NCBI RefSeq assembly: GCF_024139115.2
Contig: NW_026942946.1
Coordinates: forward strand, 186,001 to 250,000
DNA from: Armigeres subalbatus
Lineage: Eukaryota; Arthropoda; Insecta; Diptera; Culicidae
Length of the DNA: 64,000 nt
Direction: 5' to 3'
Shown here: piece by piece, positions 22,640 through 35,559 of the stretch
Position numbering within the stretch: the first letter of the stretch is position 1
How the letters are laid out: the number at the start of each line of letters is the position of its first letter
Made by a program: the position numbers and the translations under genes
Notes under the pieces: generated by a model
What the model was told of the DNA's origin: nothing
The model's database searches: none
The model's input: the letters and a program-made list of their open reading frames with translations, nothing else

Positions 22640-24030
22640 AAGCACGTCCTCGGCTTCCGTAATGTTGGTTACTCCTGTGGAATAAGATGAGGCTACCGCT
22701 ACATTTCCATCCATCTTTCGGGTATTGCCTTTTCGCTAGGTCCAATGATCATGGATTCGGAATTGATGATGAATTTTCCATGCCGGTTTCTTCCATATAA
22801 GAACCTCAGAACACCGATTACCGCTATGATAATTATAATGGTTGTCAATGTCGTTAGGTTCCGAAAGATAACCATCCAAAGCGTTCAGCTTCCAATGAAT
22901 ATTGTCAGCTGTTAGGTTCAAATGCGCGATATTATGACGCTGCTCCAAATGCTGTTCCTGAAGAAGTTCCAATGGAAGACGATTATGAATTTAACTGAGT
23001 TACCTTCAACCCTGTTGTTGATAAACGAATGGGGCTGCTCGTATTTGTGGTTTGATATTCCTCATCATCGAGCTTCAATGTACATTGTTGAATTGTATAA
23101 GGAACGATCCTTTGTAGTTTACGTTCGGCTGAGCAGTTTGATGACATGAGAAGATTTGCGGCGCTAACCACAATGTTTTGCTGTCCACCTTTTGATGAAA
23201 TTTATTCCACGTTCGTTCTACGTTCTATGCTGGTTTTCCGTAGTCAGCTGTTGAATACACTCCGTCATTGGTTCAGTTTGGTGCGCTGAGCATATAAACA
23301 TATCCTTGGCTTTGGAACATGGAGTTTAGAAAGATAGGTGTTGTCCGTCGAGATAGTAGTTTGTGCAGTTGAATTTAAGATTATTCTGTACCACTGGTTC
23401 AATGAAATTCAGTTTGTAGATAATGTTTTGATCCTTGGGATTTGAGGGTATAGATAATCATGTCCTTCTGTAGATTACGTCACACTGGCGATGTCCAAAA
23501 TGCTGTCCATGCTGTGTTGTTCAAGGCCATCGTGGGAAAGAAATTTCATGGTGATTAGCTCAGAGAGCTTGATGATGCGCTGCTGGGGATATCTCCTGGC
23601 TAGGTGACTGCTTCCTCATGATTTCTAGCTGATAGATTAGCTCATCTAGTTGAAAAGGAGGTTTATAGAATCAAATCCATCTAAAGTCCCTGCAGTAAAG
23701 TTTCTGATATTTAATTAAAGAATTGAGTTTTCAGTAATGTTTTGAGTCTATGTTCGATTGCTATGTTGATTCATTTGCCTGTCGTTTTGATCAATCAAGG
23801 AATTCGTTGTCACATTTATAATTTTTAAATCCTCCAGGTCAGGACTTCCTGAAAATACTTCCATGCTTTCCTAGAGCTTCCCAACGTCTATTCCTGTTCA
23901 TGGGCCTAACTCTGATATAATAGAGTGCAGTCTATCGTTTGATTTTCAGAATATTACTAAGGTTTGTCTTTGTTGATAGCATTCTGCGTCACGGCACGAT
24001 TTCCGCTATGTAATCTCCTAATTGTCCTCA
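22640..24030 (-). pseudogene. Envelope-like remnant of the errantivirus
   Basis: This is the 3' internal region, next to the 3' LTR, where errantiviruses carry env. On the minus strand a frame near 22740-22880 encodes a run of isoleucines and valines followed by a basic tail (IIIIIAVIGVLRFLYGRNRH), which fits a C-terminal membrane anchor with a cytoplasmic tail. Other segments of the same strand remain open only for 60-80 codons in different frames (22736-22972, 22983-23171), so the gene is broken. Identification rests on position and the anchor. Confidence 0.5.
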
Positions 24031-24099
24031 AGTTTAGAAGTGAACTATTCGTAGGTAACTATTGCTTATTCTGGCTCTCCAAGTGGGTATGACTGGGTT

Positions 24100-26015
24100 A
24101 CGGTTTAGGTCATGTACTCATGTCGCACTGTGGTCGGTGATATCATGAAATCAAGGATTAATAAATAACCCTCAGGGTTGCCTCATAGAAGTTTGGTGTC
24201 TCACAAGTTGTTGCTTGATAAGTAGGCCTTCATATGGTATAATAAAAAATAGTTCAGAACTCTCCTCTAGGGGCGGCGCTCAGCTAACTTTTATAGAGCA
24301 TGATAGGATGATGGTGTCTTCTGAGTTTTAGAATTTAGTATTATGAGCAACTTTGCGAAGAAACCATCTTTGAAAAGGCTTTTGATTATGAGATACAATG
24401 CCTTTTTTGTATAAAATGTGCTTTTATTCATAATTTGATTGTTTTTAGTTTAATTTGGTATCTGTAAAATATTCATTTTGCTGAAACTTTCGTATCCCAG
24501 AGAGTAATATATGGTAGGGTCTGAGCCGATTTAACCGACAAATAACCTAAAAAAAATGTCTTAATTATTGCAAAATATTTAAAATATATAGAAAAATCGG
24601 TTTATTTTCACACTTCTCCACTTCCCACCGAGATTTTATCTCGGAGAGAATCATTGGGTTGTAAAGAATGAAACGGAGTTGAATTTGGTTGTTCAACTGA
24701 ATGATTTTGCGCTCAATTTAACAAACGCCACGAATTTCTTGGATGCAGTCCTACCATTCTACCATTTATAGTGCCATAGCAAATTTTATGCTGGTACTAT
24801 ATTTCTTGAATAATAGTTATAAACATTTTAAAATTTATTTAACGTTGCGCATACGAACTGTTTATGCTGAATATAATATGAATACTAAAATGTTTTGGTA
24901 CATTAATCATCTAAGAACGTAATTATCTTTTTTGAGAATCAGGAGTTTGCTTCAATTTCGGTGATAGTTTCATGAGACATTTTTCATTTTCAACGATTTA
25001 GATCTTGAAGACGAAAATAGAATATCGCCAAATATACTGACACCAGATGGTATTACTGATTGAATCTTTTATGAAATACGCATTTTCAATTTTTATGATT
25101 TACATACCCTCGAATTAGACATAGATTTAGGACAACGTTAATTAGTTTATGTTTTATATGAACCAGCCGGTTTGTTAAGAGTATGGTTAAAATCAAACCT
25201 TCTTGTTTTGAAATCTGTCCAGAGTTTACTAACTTTAACTTCAGGAACCAAATCTGTAGTGCCATATAGTGATTTCTAAGCAAAATTCAGACCAATATAT
25301 TTTAAAATAATACTGAAAATAACCAAAAACGAAGCCCAGAAATGTATGCATCATTATAATATGAATTTTTCGCCTACTTTGTCTGAATAAGACAGCTTTC
25401 CGTCAAACATATGGAATTCAATAAATATTAAGGCACTGTGACGATTTACGCAAATTTCTGCAACTGAATCTGTTACATTCTTCTTATAACCCAAAGATTC
25501 TATCCGAGATAAAATCGAAGGGAAGTGGAGGGAGTAGGAAAATAAACTCGATTTTTCATCATATTTTGAATATTTTAAAAATTAAGGTTCTCCATTTTAA
25601 TCAACCGGCTCAGACACTATTATATATTACTCTCCGAGATACAGCAAAATGAGCGAAGTGAAATTTCCATAGATACAAAATTAAACTATTATCAAATTTG
25701 ATATAAACTCCATTTTTACATAAAATGCATTATCTCAGAAACAAAAGCATTTTCAAAATAGTTCCTCACAAGAGTGCTTGTAACCGAATTATTTGCTGAA
25801 GACACCATCATTCTATCATGCTCATATAAAAGTTAGTGAAGCGCCCCTACGGTAGAATTCGAACTATTTTATCCCCATATGAAGGCCTCATCATGCAAAA
25901 CTTTGTGGAAGACACCAAATTTCTAGAGGCAACCTAAGGAGTTATTTATTAATGCGCAAATGAATTTCATGATATCCGATCACATACGAGTGTCTAGCAG
26001 GATCCAATTAGGTTT
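24100..26015. mobile_element. ~1.9-kb inverted-repeat insertion (palindrome A)
   Basis: The left arm (about 24130-24740) and the reverse complement of the right arm (about 25480-26000) share the same order of blocks: gatatcatgaaat, ataataaataac, gcctcat, aggccttcatatgg, aggggcg, gatggtgtcttc, gagagtaatatat, gtctgagccg, tttatctcgg. Identity is roughly 75-80% by eye. The interior has no ORF above 65 codons. It interrupts the retrotransposon between its pol and env remnants. Confidence 0.7.
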
Positions 26016-26149
26016 GAACTAAAGAATTATCTAATATTTGGATCTGATAAACTCACGTAGTAGTTTGGAGTACAAACTTACAAATGCAGTTGTATCTTTC
26101 AGAAACTATAAGTTTATTTATGCATTTTCAATTTTGAATATTATGATTC

Positions 26150-28480
26150 TGCTCACGTAAGAGTTCGCTTGCTTTTAATGTGATCCTGAATTCTTGGAAC
26201 TGTTCGATTATTGCTCGAAAAGCCATCAATTTTGTAAATAAGAATTGGAAGAGTCGCAAGGTAGAATTCACTTTTTACACATCAATGAAGATTAGTGTCA
26301 AAATGATGTGAAAATCATGGGCCAACCCTGAAATGAGAGATATAATTCGTCTTGATAATTTTGTAGAACCCGAATGTTCCTAAAAATCGTTTAGAGGTCC
26401 GTAATCGATTTTTGAAATGACTTTTTTAGTAAATCAAATATTGGGTCCTTTCTCACAATTTTTCGTTAGGATCACGCCATTGTTTTATATTTTTATTTTT
26501 CGTGGATCTTTGTACCATTGGTTCCATGATTAGTTTTGTATTATGTATGCTAGTTCAGAACTTTTAAATATCGAAAAGATTATGTATTGATCAATTTTCG
26601 AAGTTTCATTCTACACAAAACAGTTTTTCATTCGAGAAATTCTGACATACTACAAAAAGTTTTATATGAGTATTTTCATAAAAAAGATCCAAGATAATGC
26701 TTTCTGGGGTTGATATAGCAGTTTAGTAATGTCAAAAGGACGAATTCGGTACTTTTTCTTCATGTTGTAATTTCATAAGATTGACAATATCTTTAGATTG
26801 AAATTAAAACAATTCAAGCAAATGAATGGAATATTTTCTAGGTAACGATATTTTGTTTCGATGGAGTTTTTACCATGAATTACAGTATCTTGTCGGCATA
26901 TGGATGGGCCAGTTATAAATTTATACACCCAATTACATTTGTAGTAATATACGTAAATCATAGTTTTACTATATCTCTTTATTAGTTTTGATTAATCATT
27001 ATGCCAATCAATAAATTGCTTTACAAAAACAATGCAGTCAACTATGAAACATTCAGTTTGAACGTAAACATGTGTCATCGTCACTACTATTTTCGCACAA
27101 GCTGAATTGAGATGATGCTCTACGTCTCAGCATGCTTACTTCTGTACATTTCAAATGTGGCGATGAAATAGTCACCTTTTGACGTATCCTTTTCTTACGA
27201 GCCTACCTGTTGTCTGTATACCGTGATGCTTTTGATATGTCATATGACAGTCAAACAATTTTTTCTGCTCGTATCAGTTCGACAGCTTTTCCATGAGTTC
27301 ACTTGAGATATTGCAAAAGTAAAAATGGAATAAACTTGAAATAAAACGAAAAATGACATTCATGAAATATGTGCCACATGTTAGAGTACAAAATTAAGCA
27401 TGTTGACGAGAGCATCGTCTCAGTTCAACTTAGTGATATATAGTGACGACAATGTTTACGTTCAAACTGAATGTTTATCATACGTACTGAGCCTGCTTGT
27501 TTTTTATATACCGTGAAAAGCATCCTATGATTGAATCAAAACTAATAAACAGATTAAAGAACCTAATACATTGTATATTGCACATATTAACTGTTGGGTG
27601 ATATAATTTTATAACTGGCTCCATCCATATATCCGACCAAATCCTGTAATTCAGGTAACGAACTCCATCGGAAAGAAAAAGCTTGTTGCTGTGAAAATAT
27701 ACTCCATTCATTTGCTTTTGAATTGTTTTAATTTAAATTAAATATTGCAATCTTGATGAAATTATAACGTAAAGAAAAGACTAATTTGTACATTTTTGAC
27801 TATTACAAACTGCTATCTCAGCCCCAGAAAACATTTCTTGGATCTTTTTTAAGAATACAACTTATAAATAGTTCGTATGTAGTTTTCTGAATGAGAAAAT
27901 TATGTTTTGTGTGAGAATGAAATAACTTGAAAATTAGTCAAAAAATGTGCTTTTTTCGATATTTAAAAAGTTCGCAAAATACATAATACGAAAACTAATT
28001 ATGAGACAATAAAAAGATCCAAAAAAAAAATAAAACGAATGGTGATCCTCAAAAATTGTGAAAGGACCTAATATTTGATTTTTACCTAAAAGGTCATTTT
28101 TCAAAATGACTACGACTTACGTTTTAAGGTGTTCTACAAAATTATCCAGACAGGTATATCTTTCATTTGGTCTGAGCACCAGATCTTTGAACATCGATTT
28201 TTTGGGACTAATGAAGATATTTTCAAGTGGTTTTTCGTACAATCGTTCAGTAATTTCTCAATTTTGAAGGGTTTCGCTCATATTTAGAGAATTTGCAATC
28301 ATCGCAATTTTTCACGAATCTTTAATTTTCTGAATCATTCAGAAAGAACACTGACTTTGACTCTTCATAGATGAGTTTCCAACTCCTATGATTGAAATTA
28401 TGGCCTTTTTATGAAGTCGTTTTGTTTGTTCTCGGAAACGAGGTCGGGCAGTTTTAGGTTTGAAAATGGACTTTTATGTT
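26150..28480. mobile_element. ~2.3-kb inverted-repeat insertion (palindrome B)
   Basis: The left arm (about 26280-27000) matches the reverse complement of the right arm (about 27480-28180). Shared blocks include ataattttgtagaac, aaatcaaatattgggtcctt, tttaaatatcgaaaa, aaagatccaagataatgc, ttctggggctga and ccagttataaaattatatca. It is non-coding and sits next to palindrome A inside the retrotransposon. A smaller inverted repeat occupies its centre. Confidence 0.75.
27046..27476. mobile_element. 430-bp inverted-repeat element at the centre of palindrome B
   Basis: The ends cattcagtttgaacgtaaac and the reverse complement of the right end are identical for about 22 bp. Inner parts also match (gagatgatgctctacgtctc against gagacgatgctctcgtc). 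It may be a separate MITE nested in palindrome B or the loop-proximal part of the same structure. Confidence 0.7.
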
Positions 28481-28523
28481 AGGATTGAAATGGTTTTTAG
28501 GATCTGTTTACGGAAAGATTACA

Positions 28524-28892
28524 TTAAGAGGGCGAATATTCCGTTTTAATGCCTGGGACAAGGCAATCCTTGAGGATCCTGAGCAAGTCCTCTCCCGTAT
28601 ATTCGGCTTGGTGGAAGACATGGCGAGTGTAACCTGAAATATACATAGTGAATATGTGGACTTTGCTATTGTCATCTGAGACCTTAAGGATTATCTGTAG
28701 TTTGAAAGTATTTATGATTTCGGGATCGTATAGCTGCATAGTTTTCGCACGTTCTTCAAAACGGTAAGAATATTCAACCAACACGAGGAATCTTGAGAGA
28801 CCGTCTGCTACCATTCTGTTTTCCACGTTTGATACTAATTTAAATCGAATTGTTCGAGATACAGTCTTTTGTCTGTAACCCGTCCGTTGCAT
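28524..28892 (-). pseudogene. RNase H end and integrase linker of the errantivirus pol
   Basis: The 122-codon minus-strand frame contains NRMVADGLSRF, which corresponds to the conserved (V)ADALSR motif at the end of Ty3/gypsy RNase H. After it comes an INTFKLQIILKV segment like the linker before integrase in insect errantiviruses. It ends at the boundary of palindrome B, so the integrase core is separated or lost. Confidence 0.75.
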
Positions 28893-28950
28893 CCGTCAAT
28901 TTTAATTCTTTTTGCAGTGGTTCGGGTCCTATAAATATCAAAAGGTCTTC

Positions 28951-29470
28951 CTATAAGTAGGGTTGAAAAGTTTTAGCAGGAAATAAATGGCAAATCTTTT
29001 GATGTGGCTGAGCATTTTTTCGGCTGTCGATAAGGTTCTGATAGTATGCTATAGGTTTTCCTTTCCTTCCTTTATTTGAGAAAGTACCTCCTATGGCCAC
29101 ATTGAGAATCCTAGTCAGAAGAAACGGTTGATTGAAATCGGGATACGCCAGTAGTAAATTAGAAGTCATGATCGATTTAATTCTGCAAACGCCTTTTCAT
29201 ATGCATCGTCTAATACTATTCTTAGATTTTCCTCTGAGTTTCGAATCATGGGTTTGCAAACGTGCGAAACGGGGAATAAACCTCTATAGTACCTACGGTT
29301 CCTAGAAATGATTTAATTGTTTTGCAGTTCTAGGTAGAGGCCATTTAAGAATTGCTTCCACCTTTTTGATTAGGTTTAACACCTTCGGTGGTCACAACTG
29401 ATCTGAAGAACTCTACTTCCTTTTCAGAAATTTGATTTGTCACTTGTAACAGTATACTCTACAGGGATGA
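28951..29470 (-). pseudogene. Reverse transcriptase C-terminus and RNase H start of errantivirus pol
   Basis: The 72-codon frame 28951-29169 reads LLAYPDFNQPFLLT..LNVAIGG and GKPIAYY, the signature of the RT connection/RNase H start in Ty3/gypsy pol. Upstream (29170-29460), in broken frames, EVEFFRSVVTTEGVKPN and KSFLGTVG correspond to the thumb-region blocks that precede it. Stops and frameshifts are frequent. The catalytic YxDD portion was not found here and is presumably lost or further upstream. Confidence 0.8.
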
Positions 29471-30100
29471 ATTATTTCAAATCTGACTCTCCTGTGACTG
29501 ATGCGACCTGCCAGTGGGACCCAGACTCTGAGCTTTTCATTTTAAGCTTTCTGACAGAGTTACCGTCGCGATCTCATTTAACTTACGGACAGGGATGAAC
29601 AGCCTCACTCTGGTTACATTGAGGCTTCTTGATTTTGTTTGCTCAAATTCAAAAATGGACAATGCACAGACAGTTTGGAGAAACCATTAAAAATGGGATG
29701 GATGACCAATCAATTTATAACGGACAAAGCTGATTGTAGGCTCGTAAAGGGATTGATTTGGTCGTACGATTTTTGTACCCAAAACTCAGATCATTTCAAG
29801 TGGCCTTGACTTAAGAAGATTCAATCCAGTGGAGATAGTGTCCAAATGAAATAGTCCAATAAACGTGGAAAGTTTTTATAAGAAGTTTAGTACCGAACGA
29901 AAGTGCTTAGAAGTGAGTTGAAGAACTTGTGATCTTATTTTGTGATGCATAATTAATTATATTATCGAATTAGGCTATATTGAAACGTTTTTGAGAATTC
30001 TTCCACTAGAGATCTAGGCTAGTAGTCTAAAAGCACTAGAGTCAGGTAGTGATGCATGCGGGTTTTCGTGATCGATTAGCTAATTTGATTATTGTGGCGT
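29471..30100. other. Retrotransposon interior, nothing recognised
   Basis: This should contain the RT palm of the errantivirus but I see no credible motif on the minus strand. It may be replaced by unrelated inserted DNA. Confidence 0.35.
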
Positions 30101-30129
30101 TGGATCAGGAAAGCCCACTATTCAACGTG

Positions 30130-30590
30130 GGGCTTAGGTGAGGGCCTGATTACCATCTAACGTGCCGGTGGAACCAGCCCTGAGTCTGATTTGGTCTGTT
30201 GGACTGGCCCTCACGAGCATTTCCATCAAGTGCATTACGAGCTTCCCGCCAAAGACCGAGGCTCTACTCACGGTCACTACCAGAAACATACGTTACGAGC
30301 CGTTCCATTACGTCACCAGCATAAACGTTACATGTCATCGTGAATCGATCGACACTGAACCCGTAACCATCGGCCTTGATCGAGAGTGCGTGTCCTGCTG
30401 GACAACTCGAGACGGTGTATTGATCTCGCTGCCTTCTCGGCCCTCCTCGTGGTCTTGAGACGATGGTGCCGCTAAATCTATCGCCCCGCACCCCTTCCAC
30501 CGCCCCCTGAGATCGTCGCCCACTGATAGAACCGAGTCGTCGCATCGTACGTCGGTCAGACCAACCATTGTATTAAACTAGGTTAGAACA
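30130..30590. other. GC-rich segment of unknown origin inside the retrotransposon
   Basis: Composition changes abruptly to about half GC over roughly 450 bp. The plus strand has a 98-codon open frame (30162-30458), hydrophobic near its start (LIWSVGLALTSISI), with cysteines later. The minus strand has overlapping frames (30264-30568). I recognise no family on either strand. It could be a captured host exon, or a fragment of another element. Confidence 0.35.
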
Positions 30591-32100
30591 AAATTGTTAA
30601 AGCCCAGGAGCACAGTACCCGTTAGAAAGTTGAGTCAACGGAAGCTAGGCGTATGATTGAATCATTCGAATATACTAGTTGCAATGAACAATGATTTTTT
30701 GATCAATCGAGTTGGTTCTTTTGAAATGATCTGAATGTTTCGTATTAGCTTTTTTTTCGCTTTTAATTGGTTAGCACTCCTCCCATTGGGGTTTGAATTA
30801 CTGTATGAAGAATTTTGGGATGGTTTTCGCATGTCTGAATCGCTAAATGAGATTGATGTTGAATCTTATCACCGCCTGAGTTTGAGTCTCAGTCGCGCAA
30901 TTGAAAAACGCCTCAGCAGCCTCTTCCTGGAAGAGTGGCGCTAAAGCCGTTGGCTCGAGAGGGCAAACACATTCTTACAATCCTGGACCTTCATTTAGCA
31001 TTCTATGTGTTCTAAAACTTCGAATATCTTTGAGTTATTCTTGAGATCTAAGAAAAATTATGTCGATGCATATAGACGAAACATCTTTATATTCAGGTGC
31101 TTTCGCAGCACTGAGTCCATCAGTCTTTGGAAGGAGGCGCATTTTCAACCTTCGAACCATTCGAACAATTCAATTACTCCATCTGACATTAAAGGCGTCT
31201 TTAGGATATCCTAGGATCGATCTCGATTTGGTGGAAACCACTTTTGCACAGATAGCAAAACGGTGAAATATTGAGGCTTCCTAATCATCGAGTATTCACT
31301 CACTTCAAGGTATGACGTTGTCTGCAGGAGTCTTTTCATTAAGCCCTTATCAACGACAGTTCTTATTTTTGTTTTCTAGAATTGTCCATTTTCTTGGGCA
31401 CTATCCGATAGGAGATGTCCAAGGGAACAGATGGCCTTAATTATTCCGTTTCAGGGTTTCTAACTCTGTTTAAGACTCTCTTAGATGGTAAGGATATTTG
31501 TCTTTTTGGGCTGTGCAGGGATTCTACATGGTGGTGGATATTTTGTGCTTCACTTCGTAATGTGAAGGTCAATTTGTTACTTCATGAAAAATACATCTCG
31601 GAATGGCGGTGCAAAGTGACTGAGGAAATTAAGAACTTTAGGGTTTTTCTTGCTCTCAATCATCGTTGTTGAATGGGCTCTAGTTTCTCTATTAGTTCTA
31701 ATTTAGATCGGCATGAAAGGTGTACTAGAGCTCTATTCTCACGAGCTTCATTACCTCTGGTTTCAAAACAACTTGAGATAAGTTTATCTCTCTTCCTACT
31801 AAGAAGATTACGTTTTTTAGTGGTGCAATGTCGAAAAGTTTTTTCGTTGAAGTTACGATGAAGGATAATATCTGGGAAATCATGTTTTATTTCCAATTTT
31901 CAAATTATGGTGCTTTACCTAACCTAGCATTCATCTTTGCTAAATTCCTCACCCAATGAGTATCGAAGAATTTGTGAAATTTGAAAACGAAATATGGAGT
32001 TTTTCAGGATAAGCATCGGGCAAAGGTTGCGTGAACCATCTTATCGATATAAAATTTTCCGTTTTTATTTGTCCTACTGATGGGTTTGCTACAGATTTGG
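30591..32100. other. Retrotransposon interior, decayed
   Basis: Only short frames on both strands, none with a confident domain. By position it should be errantivirus pol/protease sequence on the minus strand. Confidence 0.35.
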
Positions 32101-32300
32101 CTTTTGTAGCGTGGTCGGGGTTTTATAAGATTTATTCGACTCCGCTATCATAGCAAGGAGATTCAAAATTCCTCTAGTTGTTGGAACGCGAATATATGGG
32201 ATGAAATTTAGTTTGAGTTTGCACCTTGGAAGTCTGCAAATTATCTCTTCTCATAAATTTCCAAGTCATCGACCTCCTCCTCTGGATGAATAACTTCTGG
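32100..32300 (-). pseudogene. Retropepsin-like remnant of the errantivirus
   Basis: The minus strand gives RVPTTRGILNLL and then a D-S-G triad at 32138-32149, followed after a frameshift by an NKSY-like stretch, as in the D(T/S)G active-site region of retroviral aspartic proteases. It lies between the gag-like and RT/RNase H remnants, where protease is expected. The match is short, so the call is moderate. Confidence 0.45.
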
Positions 32301-32414
32301 TTCTTCTGCTTTCTACTTCAAATTATTATGAGCCTCAGCTTTTTTTTTGTGGATTATAAAATTTAGGTTTTATTTGTCATTCATGTAGCAATAAAAAAAC
32401 TACAGTTTTAAAAA

Positions 32415-32636
32415 TTAACATCCAGTGAAAGTTAGCGAATTTACATACACATCGTTACTTGAATTAACAAACTGATGTAATTGATAGCGTCGAAGATCGC
32501 AACTCGTTTTCTCTTGTTTATACTCGGCCGTGTGCAGTCTGTCTAAGTCTTCGAAGAGAATCTTCTCCATCCACCCATTAGGCTCACTTAGTCTCTGCTG
32601 TAGATCGTCCACTTGCAATACCTGACACAGAAACAA
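32415..32636 (-). other. Open 73-codon frame with downstream AATAAA on the minus strand
   Basis: The frame (VLQVDDLQQRLSEPNGWMEK..) is followed within 60 nt by aataaa and then an A-rich run. It could be the last part of the LINE, its 3'-UTR, or a processed fragment. The preceding ttgtttctgtgtcag resembles a splice acceptor. No domain is recognised. Confidence 0.3.
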
Positions 32637-33369
32637 AATTTATGTGTTGAGCGTTTCTTGTTGGTTCCTGGAGTGCAAGTTACATCTGCTACCGCTGCAT
32701 TGTGTAGTAGTGCTTCCGATTAGTCGATCTTTCCATTTACAAACAGGTATAACAGTTGGGAACGATAGCGACGACAAGTGTTTAATTGCAATGTTTTGCT
32801 CACGCGCGTGGCCAGTCGACTACCGGACTGTTTGATTCCTTTAGGCTCGTTCCGTTTGTTGAACGAAATTTGGTGGATTTGAACGGGCGGAGGGTTTTTG
32901 TTGGATTTGATGGGGGGATTTGGGATAGGATGAAAAGGATTATTCTGATATCTGCGGATCTGTTGAGATTGAAGGACGAGGATTCGCTGAAAGAGGATCT
33001 ATAATATGGAAGGATAATCTCTCAGGATGTCTGTTTGTGTAGAACTACGACTTTTAAGTGCCGGATGTTTGTTAAACCACGCCTTTTCCTGCCAACTGCA
33101 TGTGGCACCGACGACTATTCCTCTCCCACAGGAACGTCCCCGTCGTCGCTGTTATCTTCACGCCGTCGTATCCTAGTGGAGGCAGGCACCGACGAGAGGT
33201 ACACAATTTGGAAGTGTAACCGGTGTTCAGACATTATTTTCGTGCAGCGTCAGCGTACGAAGCAGACTGGCAACCCATTTGTTGAGAAAGATTCTTTCCC
33301 ACCACGCGTTCCATTCAACGTCGTCATCAATCGTATCGAATTTGCAAATGTAGTACCAGAATTTTGACC

Positions 33370-34160
33370 TAGTTTGCGTCTTCGCGACCACTGGTATCTA
33401 TTGTCTGTCCGTCACAGTATCGACATTGTATTGAAATTGTTTTGCGCAAATTTAATTTACTTGCGCTCTGCATCGAAACGATTAATATTTCACGGATCAT
33501 TTCAATCCGTGACCTCCGTTGATGACGACGACCTGATATCATCCGCATAGCCACAGCAGATCCTCCCACATACTTGCTCTAATCTCTACATGATGGAGGA
33601 ATACAGTACAATAGATGCATGGACAACGGATCCCTTGTCGATACTCGACGTCAAAGATCTCGAACGAATAACGAAAGGTGTCCATGGATTAACAGCCGGG
33701 ATGTGGACCTACCGATGGCTGTGAGAGCAGAGATGAGGTTCCACTTGAAACCCGAGTCGACCGACATGGTGTCGAACATGAAGCAAATGACCGCCGATCA
33801 GAAGCGTTCTACTCAGATCGAAGCTGATAGGCTTACTTCGGCGCGTCGGTGGTGAGCAGGACTGGCGATCCGATCTTCAGAGCAAAGAGTGGCCTGAAAG
33901 ATGCTTACGCTCTAGTTCGAAATTTCTGCCGTTGCTCAGGAATGCGGTGGGTCTCATATCGCGTTCCATCCGGTTTTTAGGATGCGAGAGACGAAGGTTG
34001 TAATGCTGTTGAGAGGATATGGGCTGAATACCTTGTGCCGTTTGACCACCACCTTTCTTTACCAGCACGTGATGCCCTCTACGAAGGTGCAGGGGAAAGA
34101 TTACCAGCGAGTGCTTCATTGAGAAGAAGTTCAATTCACGGTGAATGACGTCGAACATCT
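33370..34160 (-). pseudogene. LINE reverse transcriptase remnant with YADD motif
   Basis: The minus strand reads CCGYADDIRSS, placing the RT catalytic YADD at 33538-33549. Upstream, 33877-34158 gives a frame with HHVLVKKGG and QPISSQQ, comparable to the early RT palm blocks (VLIPKKG..PISL). Frames shift repeatedly between these motifs, so no functional enzyme remains. Confidence 0.65.
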
Positions 34161-34639
34161 GGAGATAGAATTCTCTCGGGATTCCATCGGCACTGGAGAC
34201 CGTTTGGGTGCGCTTCCGCTCTTATTGCAGATGAATTTCTGCTGCTGTTATTCCTCCATGCACGCTTCGTTCGGATGGTCGTCTAGTGATAACACGTTCG
34301 CATGCAAATCGTCCTGTTGTTATTGCTGTCGTTTTCTGCTGCTTGTTCCGAGTAGAGGTTTGAAAGAAATCAAACAGATTCTCCTGATCGCTTGAGGCTC
34401 GACGACAATTTCATCTTTCATCTGCAGCCGTACTAAAGTTTTCTTCGTCTTTCACCCAGCTGGAATATCGATATCGGCTCCCCTGTTAATAAAAGGTCTT
34501 CGTTAATTCGCATAAACATGTAATACGAGAAATTACGTTGCAGGGCCACATTTCCCTTTCAGATTTGGTTGGCGGTGGTTACCATTTGTGGCTGCTGATA
34601 ATAGCTGTCGTACTAGTCGTAATCAATTGCGCGTAGAGG

Positions 34640-35460
34640 TGCGATGTGCGTCGTGGAATTCGCAGACGGCCTTGAGATTTCCACTTGAAAAAGATTTGAT
34701 TTGGACTTCAGCGTACGACAGCCACCAATCCATCCATAAACCGTAGTTTCTAATGCTGTCGTGAGTCCAGTATTGCCACTATATTGAACCGGCAACGTGT
34801 TGTCTTCAGTGAGGAGATGTGGTAGTCTCGAATTTTGGCCCAGAATCCACGCCTGCCTGTGTCCCAGTGGGGAGACAGAGTCTGACAGTTAACGCTTTAT
34901 GGTCTGTAAAGCAACATACGGGTAAAAGCAGACCGCAATTTGTCGCAGTCCCTGCTTACGTAAATACGGTCGAGTCGAGACCGTGTGTTTTACTGATGTA
35001 CGTGAAGCCGTGGCATCACGTGGACAGCCTCCCATACATCGTAGCTGCAGCTGTTGACGGCTGCTTTCAGGATGGGCTTGTATTCGGGCTGAGTCGCATG
35101 CACGCACGCAGCTGAAATCGCCAGCGAGGATGACGTTTGTACTGTAGATGGAGGTAGTACGCCAGCGCCATTGAAAAACTCTTCTGCTCGTCTTCGCTGA
35201 GCAGTACCGGAGGGAGCAATGTTGCAGATGGTCGTGTTGTCATTCATCAGAAAGGCGATCAATCGGCTATCCAGACTCTTTCTCCACGTGAGTGACCTGG
35301 ATATGCTCCTCACCGCAATAGTTGTGCTCTCTCCTCGTGTGGTCTACATTAGCAAAACGACGAAGCCAGGCGGCGAAAGCTGTTCGTTCTCGACTTCTCT
35401 GCAGACATTAATGAGGATATCGAGGCTTTGGCTGCTGATAAAGGTTGGAGCGCGTTGAGC
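34640..35460 (-). pseudogene. LINE apurinic-type endonuclease remnant
   Basis: Four conserved endonuclease blocks appear in order on the minus strand, in different frames: NIAPSGT near 35210, VILAGDFSC near 35120, SRLDRIYVS near 34965 and a TDHKALTVRL block near 34895. They cover the Asp/Asn and His catalytic positions of the APE family. Frameshifts separate them. The enzyme would nick target DNA for target-primed reverse transcription. Confidence 0.8.
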
Positions 35461-35559
35461 TTCGTGGGGTTCCAGATTGTTCTCAGATGTTGATGGATCC
35501 GAGGTTGTACGACGTTAGAGCCCATTTATGGTAGACTCCACGCCCGCTCGTCGTCACCG

